Positions 25,751 to 34,549 of a stretch of 64,000 nt of DNA are shown in pieces. Location: positions 1,054,001 through 1,118,000 of the forward strand of contig NW_026570262.1 in the NCBI RefSeq assembly GCF_019649055.1, written 5' to 3'. The notes below the pieces were generated by a model. It had not been told where the DNA came from. It searched no databases and saw only the letters and a list, made by a program, of their open reading frames with translations. The position numbers were made by a program, and so were the translations under genes. Origin of the DNA: Paramacrobiotus metropolitanus (lineage: Eukaryota; Tardigrada; Eutardigrada; Parachela; Macrobiotidae). Every line of letters begins with the position of its first letter. Within the stretch, counting starts at the first letter, position 1.

Positions 25751-26809
25751 GTCGTGCGCCTGTAACTGATACTGCCACCTGCAAAATCGCAGACACATTC
25801 AGTTCGCAATTTTATGCTAAAACTGTTTCAGGTAATGGCTGCAATGATGATATGGTCAGATCGAACAAAACAAGTAAAAGAAACAAACGGTTTTGATTTG
25901 AATTAACGTGTTTTCATATCGGTGACTATCAGTAATGTGGTCACTGTAGTGATACTGTGATACATCATTCAAAACGTGTGGCCGGCCAGTTGAGGCGGTG
26001 CTTTTTTTCACATGCCGACGTCATGCATGGAGCAAAAAACCTACAATACTTCGATATCATAAAGTTTAAGACTGTAAAATACTTACATGCAGGTACATGT
26101 TAGCGCCACTTAGTGCTGATTTTGACTGCTCTCCAGATCTTTCCTTGAATATCAGTGGGATTAGAAAAATTTAAATAATATGAAGCGTGTTTGTTTAAGA
26201 TAAACTGCCTGAGCCCTGAAGTCAAAACACAACAAGTCTCTGTATCCCTGTAGAAGCACTTTTTAGTCGTAATCTTTTATTAGTACTGTAACTTAAACTA
26301 CATGTACTGTGCCTTACGGTACATTCGGTAAAAATGAGTACGTACGTATTAAGTTTAATACGTTCAGAGTTGGTCACAAGCAAAAAATTTATTCACCACT
26401 GTATAACATTTTTATTTGTCTCACTTTAACTATTAATTGCAAATTTGCAGTTATTCTTCGAGTAGGTTCAGTTGATCGCTATGTTGACCTCATCAACACA
26501 AAAAAGTTCGAATGTAATTTCTGGGACTGCAATCGTTGCCGCAATACTGCCTACTCGTAGAGGTCTACAGTATTTTACGCAGGCAAGGGTGGAATTCTTC
26601 AATAAAATTAATATGAAAATTTATATAATAAACAAGTTGCAAAACTGTGGTTTCTATGGTTCCAAAAAAAATTATGCTATGGAACATGTGCAGCAAGCGC
26701 AGTAGTAATTTAATAGGTTGTCAACTTAAGGCAATTACTGTAAGTTCGTCAATAATAAACACAATTAATTCAGAAAAAAACTTACCTTTGCTCATAAAGT
26801 AAGTACTAT
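25751..26809. other. Intergenic spacer, nothing recognised
   Basis: AT-rich sequence between the Neuroglian 3' end and the left inverted repeat of the retrotransposon. It holds short chance frames only. Confidence 0.6.
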
Positions 26810-26829
26810 TTAACGCTTATCGAGCTCTC
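26810..26829. repeat. Left inverted terminal repeat of the DIRS-like element
   Basis: TTAACGC (26,810-26,816) and GAGCTCTCG (26,821-26,829) match, in reverse complement and in the same order, GCGTTAA and CGAGAGCTC at the right end. The spacer between the two blocks differs in length (4 versus 1 bases). A perfect inner stem CCGCACG / CGTGCGG at 26,880-26,898 lies just inside. Confidence 0.65.
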
Positions 26830-27028
26830 GGAAGTGACATCTTTTGCCGCTGAAAGGATGCCGGGGCTTGTAGTCTATGCCGCACGATGTCCGTGCGGTG
26901 CACTGACGACGGAAGGCAACCGCAGGTCGCTTGGCAAATAAACACAAACCGCGCCGGACACCCCCAAAGCGGAACGCAACCCCCAACCCGGAGCGGAACC
27001 AAACACAAACGGCAATTTTACTGAAAAA

Positions 27029-27949
27029 CTAAACCGCCAGTACAGATGACATATTAGTAAGCAATTTTGAAATAAGGAGAGTGTCAGACTGAATATAACG
27101 ATTAAGCATCGCTTGACCAACGGCCAAGCATTCGAATCTGATCCGCTGGGATTCCGGCGATGGCAGCTGTAGTTGCAGCGCCAATTCGAATGGAATGGCA
27201 TGAGTATGCAGGACCGAGGCATCTCTTGAATAACGTAGTCAGATACTGACGCGTTAGGAAAACTCCATCATGAAACATAAACAAAGGAGACACGGAAGTA
27301 TGAAAGCGATCTCGGAATATTAAGTAATTACGAAAGTTAAGAACTGGACAAGTTTCACTGCGCAGAGGAGGAAGCAGAACTGTTACCGGAGCAAACTGAG
27401 AAGACTTCGAAATTTTTAGAGTCAGAAGAAGACCATGCGCTGAAATAGCCACATCAGATCTGAGAAGAGTTGACAGGGAAATGGCTGTCTGTTTGGGAGC
27501 ACAGAACTCGGAAACACGAAGAAAACCATAGAAAGATACAGTAACGGCAGCCCGAAGCATTGCAATAGTGTAAGAAGGAATGGGGAGAGAAGAAATAAAA
27601 CGAAGGAGAAAGACTAGTTTGTCCAAAGTAGCTCCATCGCGTTTGCGGACAGATTGCCCACGGATTCTCGTCCATCCAGAAAACATGAATGCCACAAACC
27701 GCTTATCCGGCAAGGGATCGCGATGGCCGTTTAAAAGATGATGAGTGATAACGGCAGAAAGGTATACCCGTGCAGTTGCACACGAGAACAAAAGCTGTTG
27801 AAGCAACGTAGTGCAGATCCGTATGCCTGACGGCTTGAGGGGGCTAAATGAGCGTGCAGTAGCGAAGTAATAGTGCAGTTAAACTGCGCTTGATTCATCA
27901 ACGGGCATCCTGCAACATAATATTGATTAGTAGTTGTGAACCCAGCCAA
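27029..27949 (-). pseudogene. DIRS-type tyrosine recombinase, broken
   Basis: The recombinase would integrate the circular DNA copy of the element. The catalytic part reads from 27,806 down to 27,102. It contains RVYLSAV in the core-binding region, GFLRVSE (first catalytic Arg region), and HSIRIGA followed by LGRW, the H-x-x-R...W signature. The frame stops just after the sequence SSDA; the next frame continues with an R-Y-I stretch holding the probable nucleophilic tyrosine and ends at 27,029. Upstream, a separate frame (27,949-27,731) carries the start of the core-binding domain (SRQAYGSAL). Joining the two leaves about 30 residues fewer than I expect for the family, so a deletion is likely. 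As printed it could not encode an active enzyme. Confidence 0.75.
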
Positions 27950-27968
27950 TGGTTATGCGCTCTGAGTA

Positions 27969-29600
27969 CTACTTTCGGCGTGAACGTTGAGAACCGATCA
28001 AGGTAGGAAGAAAGGCTGGGAAATCAGGCGTAAACATGTCCGGTTCTGCAGAAGCTGTCTTATGTGCTTCAAAAAACTTGACCATCTCATGCCGGGATAA
28101 TGCATCGGCCGCTAAATTCTCGCACCCAGGAAGGTATTTAATTCGTATGTGGAAATTATGGCGCGCAGCTTCAAAATGAATCGCACGAACGAGATCCATC
28201 ACCCCCGAATGCTTACAAGAAAACTTTGCCCAGACTTGAGACACTGCCTGGTTGTCGGTGAAAAAGGTCAACCGCTTGCCATGCCACTGCGATCCCCAGT
28301 TAGAACAAGCAAAGAATATCGGCGCCATTTCCAACCAAGTTATATGCGGCTGGACGCATAAGATGCTGTCCGGCCAAGGGATATAAAACCACCGGCAACC
28401 GAAAATTGCACCACAGCCAGAGCCACATGCATCGGTGAATATCTGCAGAGAAGCACAGTCAGTCCAATTTGGTTCGATAAAAGAAGTTGTACCATTCCAC
28501 AGAGGTAAGAACCGAATCCACCACTGAAGATCTGCGTGGAATTCACGGGAAAGAGTTACATGTTGACGCAGATCTTTAACGGACAGCGAAGTGTCGATCA
28601 TTCGACGTAGAAAAATTCTCCCGGCAGGTATACATTTTGTTGCAAAACTGAGTTTTCCGATCAGACTCAAAAGGTCACGCTTGCAGCAGATGTTTTGGCC
28701 GAGAAAACTACGAACTCGTTTCGGAGCTCTTGGACTTTTGATGCAGGAATCGAGAGCGTTTGAGATTCGGAGTCAATGCAAATGCCCAGAAAGGTCAACT
28801 GGGCAGACGGACCTTCCGTCTTTTCCGGGGCTAAAGGAACACCGAGATCCTGACACAGGATGGCCATCAGCTCCGTGGCGAGTCTACACATCGGAGAGTT
28901 CGAAACACCAGCAAAGAAGAAATCGTCCATGTAGTGTAAAACATCTGCAAACTTTCCCACGTGAACGATAATCCAGTGCACAAACGAAGCCATGCGATCG
29001 AATATCGCCGGAGACGAACGGCAGCCAAAAGGCAAAACAACATCAAAGTAGTACTTATTGTCGAAAGAATACCCCAGGAGATGCCAATCATCCGGGTGTA
29101 CCGGGATTAAACGGAAGGCGTGCTTGAGGTCCATCTTTGCCATTAACGCGCCTTTGCCGAGCCGCGTAACGATTCTCACAGCGTCGTCTACAGAGCAGAA
29201 TTTCATTGAATAGGTTTTTTGACAAATCGAATCGTTCACAGAGTCGCCGAAAGGACGAGACAGATCCATGATTAGTCTCGCTCCACCGGTCTTTTTAGGT
29301 CGGACTCCGAGAGAAGAAATGACGAAATGTGGCAGCGGAATGTAATCGAAAGGTCCTAGCGTATGACGCAGACTGATTTCTTTGGCAAGGTACTTTCGTA
29401 CAATCTCAGGATGGTTGCGAGCTGTCAGGGCATTGGGAGAGTAACGCGAGTGCTGAGAACCGGTAAACCCGATGACGAAACCGTACAACAATCCTGCAAT
29501 GAAACTATTTACTGCTGCCCGATTAGGATACTAACGCAAATAACCCAGGAACTTAAAAGGGCGGAGTGGCGTAAATGGGTTAGCTTCTACTGGGACCGGT
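27969..29600 (-). pseudogene. DIRS-type reverse transcriptase and RNase H, frame-broken
   Basis: The RT portion (29,491-28,667) shows the fingers motif LGVRPKK...GGARLIMDLS, palm motif KMDLKHAF, LPFGCRSSP, and the catalytic HYMDD at about 28,922-28,936. The RNase H portion (28,670-27,969) has FTDACGSG, FTDNQAV and ADALSR, the acidic residues of the retroelement RNase H fold. The two are in different frames. The change maps to a four-base A run on the minus strand (28,693-28,696), where one extra base would rejoin them. Upstream the RT frame overlaps the end of gag and crosses a TAG at 29,531-29,533, which may be a nonsense change or a read-through site. It copies element RNA into DNA in active family members. 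Confidence 0.85.
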
Positions 29601-30674
29601 ATGGTGCTCGCGAGTGTGACTGGTTTCGAAGCACTGGTCGCACACATGTATTCTTCGATGGGGGCATGGGGACTGGCACTTTCCCGCGTTGTAGTCCCTG
29701 CATACGGCAACGCGGGGCCCGCGAAAGGGCTGCGTTAAACGATAGGCGGATGGCTGAGATGGAGCGTTTGACATAACAGGCTTTGCACGTTGAAGACAAA
29801 AAGTCGCGTAATGATTCGGATCGCGGCAGACGAAGCATCCGTAAGGCGGCTTTGCAGATGGATTAAAAGCGGCATTGGGATGCGGCGGCAATTGAAGTGA
29901 TGAGGTAAAACTTAAGTTCTGCGGAGGTGGCTGGTAAACCGCGGGAAAGGTAGGGATGGAACGCAACACATCCGCCATGATGGACGAATCTTCGGAAAAC
30001 CAAGCTGTTTCATTCACATCAGGGAAGGTCATCCTTTCACGAAACCGGCGGTCGTAATCTAACCAAATCAATAAAGGTCGTGTTAATGCTAAACCTCTAA
30101 TGATATCAATGTAAGCCAGAAAACCCGGGGCCAAGTCTGGATGATGGAAGATGCGATAACGGATGAAAATTAAAAATGCCTCCAGCCAGGAATTGAAGCT
30201 GTCGATTTTTCTGCGGCTGGTGGTTGAAGCTGCAGGAATAAGCTTGCCCTCCGAATCAGCAATATAAGTGCTGGGTTCCGATGATGTATCGATACCACGA
30301 TGCATAGGCTGCAGTTTATGCAACTGGATAAACGAGCGACGATCAGCCAGCTGCTTGGATAGAGTCGGATCCAGTGCAGGCAAGCCCATATATGACGGAG
30401 GACGCTGTGACCCACCTGATGGCTGGGATAGGTCAATGAAAGGGGGTTGTATTGACCGGCGAGGAAGATCAGCGACACTCGTCCCTGCTGTGGGCGAAGC
30501 CATGGGCACTGTTAAGGCAGCCAGTTGACTTTGCAACTGGGAAATCGTTTGCTCCATAGCAGCAAGATGGAGAGAATCGGGAGAGGTTCGGTTGACTTCT
30601 TCGGATGGCTTCTTTTTTGTCACCCCAACACGTTTCTTTTTAGGTTTGGTGGAAGAACGCGTTGTAGGACCCAT
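29580..30674 (-). CDS. DIRS-like Gag protein
   Basis: An uninterrupted 364-codon frame from ATG. The N-terminus is basic (KPKKKRVGVTKKK), followed by a short coiled-coil-like Gln/Leu stretch near residues 40-55, a Pro/Ser-rich part, and a central region rich in aromatic residues that would form the capsid-like core. Near the C-terminus are two cysteine/histidine clusters: a C-x2-C-x4-H-x4-C-like knuckle (CFVCRDPNHYATFC, roughly residues 280-293) and a further C/H-rich stretch from about residue 322. Such zinc knuckles bind element RNA. Its end overlaps the RT frame. This is the best preserved part of the element. Confidence 0.75.
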   Translation of the reverse strand: MGPTTRSSTKPKKKRVGVTKKKPSEEVNRTSPDSLHLAAMEQTISQLQSQLAALTVPMASPTAGTSVADLPRRSIQPPFIDLSQPSGGSQRPPSYMGLPALDPTLSKQLADRRSFIQLHKLQPMHRGIDTSSEPSTYIADSEGKLIPAASTTSRRKIDSFNSWLEAFLIFIRYRIFHHPDLAPGFLAYIDIIRGLALTRPLLIWLDYDRRFRERMTFPDVNETAWFSEDSSIMADVLRSIPTFPAVYQPPPQNLSFTSSLQLPPHPNAAFNPSAKPPYGCFVCRDPNHYATFCLQRAKPVMSNAPSQPSAYRLTQPFRGPRVAVCRDYNAGKCQSPCPHRRIHVCDQCFETSHTREHHTGPSRS

Positions 30675-30791
30675 TTTTATTGCGCAAAATGGTTAAAGAT
30701 CTTAAAATTATAATATTGCTGTACTTCATACGACGTATTAATACTCGCTCTGCTTGTGACCTTAACAAATATCACTGGTTGCCAAGCATTA

Positions 30792-30808
30792 CGAGAGCTC
30801 TGCGTTAA
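30792..30808. repeat. Right inverted terminal repeat of the DIRS-like element
   Basis: CGAGAGCTC (30,792-30,800) plus GCGTTAA (30,802-30,808) are the reverse complement of the two blocks at the left end. They lie about 120 bases upstream of the gag start codon, as expected for an element end. Confidence 0.65.
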
Positions 30809-30811
30809 CGA

Positions 30812-30836
30812 CATTTAATGCTTTCAGCATTAAATG
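30812..30836. repeat. Perfect 11-bp hairpin next to the element's right end
   Basis: CATTTAATGCT (30,812-30,822) and AGCATTAAATG (30,826-30,836) are exact reverse complements around a 3-base loop. It sits 4 bases outside the right inverted repeat, so it may be part of the true element end or the insertion target. Confidence 0.85.
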
Positions 30837-31420
30837 ACATTAACTGTAGCAACTGTAAAATACAGTAAGTACTGTATAGCTCCCGTGACTACAACACGAC
30901 GAAAACCTTACTATACGATTAAGATAGCAGCAGCAGTTTACAGTAGTTTGTGGTAGCAGTAGTTTACACAACAAGCTTTTCAATTAAGTACTTATGTTTA
31001 TCCGATGAAATTTGAATACGATTACGTCATTCATATGGCTGAAAAATTAGTTTGTATTTTAATGGACCTCAGAATTTCGAGTGCTTATATATTATGCTTT
31101 TGCCTAAAACAGTGTTTACACACAGCGTTTTGGTGGTGGTAGCTGCTTAAGGAACATTTGCCAGTGCGAATGAAATAAAATAATCTATTACTTATTACGA
31201 TCTTTGAGGGAATCTTAATTGCAATTTGTGATTTATCGTTTTTGTGACGTACTGTGCATGTTTGTTGCAAGAACACCCGATGTATCCATAAACTGCTGCT
31301 TTTGATTTCTGCAAAGCAAATACAAGTCTAACAGCAGTACAATGTATTAAATGTTCGGGCATTCATTGTTTTACCGTACGTGTCACTTGAATTTGTGAGG
31401 TGAAAGTTGAAACGCTGACA
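30837..31420. other. Spacer upstream of the PITP gene
   Basis: AT-rich DNA between the transposon end and the PITP start codon. It probably contains the PITP promoter and 5' UTR, but no core promoter motif is convincing. Confidence 0.5.
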
Positions 31421-33561
31421 ATGATAATAAAAGAATAGTGAGTATTCCTTAATAAATGTGGTATTTCTGCTGATTGTGCCATCTGTTAAAAAACTCAAAG
31501 CATTTCTCATCCGACAGCCGAATAATTCTTCCGATATCGATGGAAGAGGTAAGTTCGCTAAGGGTAAAATGTTATGTCATACTTATTAAGTATACAAATT
31601 ATACGAAACCAGTATTATTTTGAAATTCATACGTGGATGTTATCCCGTTACAGTATCCTATCGCTCACTCATATACAACAACTGCTGTAATTCGACAAGA
31701 TTTGGCACTTGGAGATGATATCGAGATATCGAAGAGCGAACCGGTGACGAATATTCGTTTGCCAGATGGAAAGCGCACCAGTGGTCATTTCGTCCACAAG
31801 GTTTATCATTTGCGCAGGTACAGATGGAAGTATCGATAGGAATTTACGCATTTGTAGCGCCTTTCAGAAGCTGGCAAATTATTTGTATATATATATAGAT
31901 AATTCTTTACCGATCACGGGCTGTTTTACTATGCAGAAGCCACAATATCATTAATGTTTTGCGTAATCGACTGATTCGACTCTAACCTAATGTTGAAAGT
32001 GCATGTGCGCTGCCCTTTAATTTACTGTGCTTGTAAAGCATGCACATGATTATAATTGTATTCAAACGCATTTTGTAAATCGGCGAAAGATGTTTTTTAC
32101 GCCGCGCGGCTGTACCTCTCAGTTAACAGAAATGATTTCCCGTTTATACAAACCATAAATACAGTGTATTAATGCATTCTCAGGCAAGTTCCAAAATGGG
32201 CGAAAGTCTTGGCTCCTAAGGAACTGCTCGTGCTTCATGAAAAAACTTGGAATGCTTTTCCTTATTCACGCACTGAGTTTTCGGTACATATATATATCAA
32301 AATATGGCATATCACAATTTGTACCAAATGTCTGGAAAGATGACATACTCGCACATGCTCAGCAATATCATTTTTGCTGCTACAGAATCCAGAGTTTCTA
32401 AAAGAAAAACTATCTCTGCGCCTTGATTCCATATGCGCTCCGGATCGCGGCACTTCAGAAAATGTAACATTCCGAAAGTCAGCATGACCATATTTTTGTT
32501 CCATAACACTAACAAACTGCAAAATAATAATTAATTTTTGCGAAGATTCACTGCTTGACCCCAGCGGAACTGGCGCAAAGAGAAATAATCTACCTGGACA
32601 TTGCCGGCGAACAGATTCCGCGTAAGGTATTAAGTATTACAGTCGATAACAGCTGCAGCCACGATCAAAATTTTGACTATAGTTTTAGCTTTAAACTATA
32701 CTGATGGTGAGCGTTGAAGGCATAGTTAAATGACTCGAATCAAAACACTAGTGCCAAAAACATGGGAGTAGTCGACGTCCATGTCGTCATTAATATTTAC
32801 GGTATTCGCTACCATGCAGTGACCACTGAAAATTTTCTGGTAGACTAATACTGCATGGCATGGTCAGTTCTTTTCATTCGGTTTGTTCGGGCAAATTTTT
32901 TATTTCACAGGAGTATAAGGCTGAATGCGATCCAAAAATATACCGTTCCACGCGAACCGGAAGAGGGCCGCTGGTCGGGGATTGGCAGGTTAAATGTTTG
33001 TCCTCATAAAAAATCATTACAGTTCTGTTTTCAACAGTTTAATTATGGTTTAAGCATTCGGTCTCTCCCGTCATGTGTTGCTACAAACTCATGACAATGG
33101 ATTTCAAATGGCTTGGACTCCAGGATAAGGTTGAGAAATATGCATACGAGGTTGGCAACGTAATTGGCATTAATTGTGGACACTTGGAGGCCGCAACATA
33201 GCTGGTCTTATAAAAGCTGCGGGAGATTTTTGTTGTGATTACGTGCTTCCGATTATGGTCAAAAACAGAAGCGTAACGTGAAAGTTTAGTTGGTTTTTTT
33301 GTTGTTGTTTAGGCTGAACGAAAAGTGTTCTGCCAGTTTTACCGCCAAATGTTTTGCTGGATAGACCAGTGGTATGGGCTCACGCAGGCGGACGTGCGCG
33401 CAATGGAAGAAGATACCTGTCGGCAAAGCTGCAGCCGTGCTAACAGGCCCCAGGGTTTGTTTGGGAGCAAATCGGCCGTCCTACTGCCGGCACGGGCTGC
33501 GCGTCTCGTGCCGGAATCCAAATCATTGTCTCTTCCGTTAGACCCATCCACCGGGTTTTAA
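31421..33561 (+). CDS. Class I phosphatidylinositol transfer protein
   Basis: A soluble lipid carrier that moves phosphatidylinositol and phosphatidylcholine between membranes. Nine exons join in phase to 297 residues: 31421-31437, 31518-31548, 31654-31817, 32184-32283, 32386-32463, 32546-32626, 32911-32988, 33055-33150, 33313-33561. The first two coding exons are tiny (17 and 31 nt) and spell MIIKEYRIILPISMEEY, the family's N-terminus. Family motifs follow: HKVYHL, VPKWAKVLAP, KTWNAFPYSRT, YKAECDP, TGRGPL, MDFKWLGLQDKVE, FYRQMFCWID and AMEED. The usual length is about 270; this one has a roughly 30-residue divergent C-terminal tail. Threonine 59 of mammalian PITP-alpha, which contacts the inositol headgroup, aligns with Val here, while the nearby Lys 61 and Asn 90 are kept. 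The exon 7/8 boundary uses an AAG acceptor and a 66-nt intron; it is the least certain join. Drosophila's homologue is vibrator. Confidence 0.92.
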
Positions 33562-34549
33562 TTCTGATCGCAATTCTGTTTCTAAAATCTGATTTCAGTA
33601 CGTGCTACGTTTTATAGTGCATGCATAACATATTATCTTCCACTGGCCGTGTGCATTTTGGTTTACAAGTTTTGGTTATCTGGAAGGCTGCTAGCTGCGG
33701 CGGGTACTTATCGTACCTATCGGACCTTGCCATTTTGCTACGTTCTGCAGAGTGCAGACTTGTTTTTAGCAATTTTGGGAGTCAAAATTGCCATTGGCAT
33801 TAAGCATTTATAAAATATTGATATTGTATAATCGATGAAAATACCTTTTCAAACAATAATTTCGTAAACAAAGAAATTTTCGGGGCTAGAAGAGAAAATC
33901 TGTAACCGTACTCGTACATATCTGTACGGTGTACAGTTCTGTACATATCTGTATCTCACCATCAGAATCCGGATGATGGGTCGAAACGTGTCGGTAGGCA
34001 TATTTCCCTGTACTGGTTGTACAACCCCTCATAGTGATGGATCACGATGACGTTTCGACGTATTAAAGTTGGCTGACGTATTCACTATGGCCGCAATGGC
34101 ACGCACGCATTGGGTTTCTAGAATTTTTCTAGTTTGTTGTTGTGGACCCCGTAATATCTGAGTTAGAAAATAACATCAAGTTTTCTAGTGATTTTGATTT
34201 GATAAGGAGTTTTATTACAGTTTCTGCAGTTGTTTGGATCAGAAATTAGAAACAGGCGCATGAGGTATCCGTTGCAGGAATTAATTTATGGAGTCATAAT
34301 TCATGCTTTCGAAACGTCGATACTCCAGGTTTCGAAATTTTTGTTATGTGTCTAACATTCTTCATTCCTTCTTGATTTTGTTTCTTGATTCTGCTATACG
34401 TTTTGATGTTCGTGCATGTTGATGTGCTTGACATTTTGGAAGCAGAATCGTTGTGGTAGATCCTTGAGTTGTTGCTGTGTGTCTTACAGATCTGTGTCTT
34501 CTGAATCTTACTGAATCTACAGCTCTGCCTCCCTTACTGGCCTTACACG
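33562..34549. other. Spacer between PITP and spenito with repeat motifs
   Basis: No coding signal. It contains two copies of the 13-mer GTACATATCTGTA (33,914-33,926 and 33,941-33,953) and a 10-bp inverted repeat, GTCGAAACGT at 33,980-33,989 with ACGTTTCGAC at 34,050-34,059. The 3' UTR of PITP and the promoter of spenito must lie here. Confidence 0.6.
33980..34059. repeat. 10-bp perfect inverted repeat, 60-bp spacer
   Basis: GTCGAAACGT and its exact complement ACGTTTCGAC flank 60 bases. This could be the end structure of a small non-autonomous element or a paired regulatory site. The match does not extend outward, which weakens the transposon reading. Confidence 0.6.

Larger units (their letters stand above)
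26810..30808 (-). mobile_element. DIRS-like tyrosine-recombinase retrotransposon, decayed
   Basis: About 4.0 kb, with all genes on the minus strand in the order gag, reverse transcriptase, RNase H, tyrosine recombinase. Together a YMDD-type RT and a tyrosine recombinase mark the DIRS order rather than LTR or LINE elements. Short inverted repeats bound it: TTAACGC then GAGCTCTCG on the left (26,810-26,829), and the complements CGAGAGCTC then GCGTTAA on the right (30,792-30,808). Inverted ends fit DIRS1-like members rather than the split direct repeats of Ngaro/PAT. I saw no methyltransferase domain. All three frames show damage or overlaps: a stop between gag and RT, a frame change between RT and RNase H, and a deletion plus frame change in the recombinase. 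It lies between two genes and not inside a coding exon. Confidence 0.85.

Noticed and set aside
26810-30808. An endogenous retrovirus or LTR retrotransposon
   Set aside because: There are no long terminal repeats, no DDE integrase, no protease and no envelope; a tyrosine recombinase is present instead.
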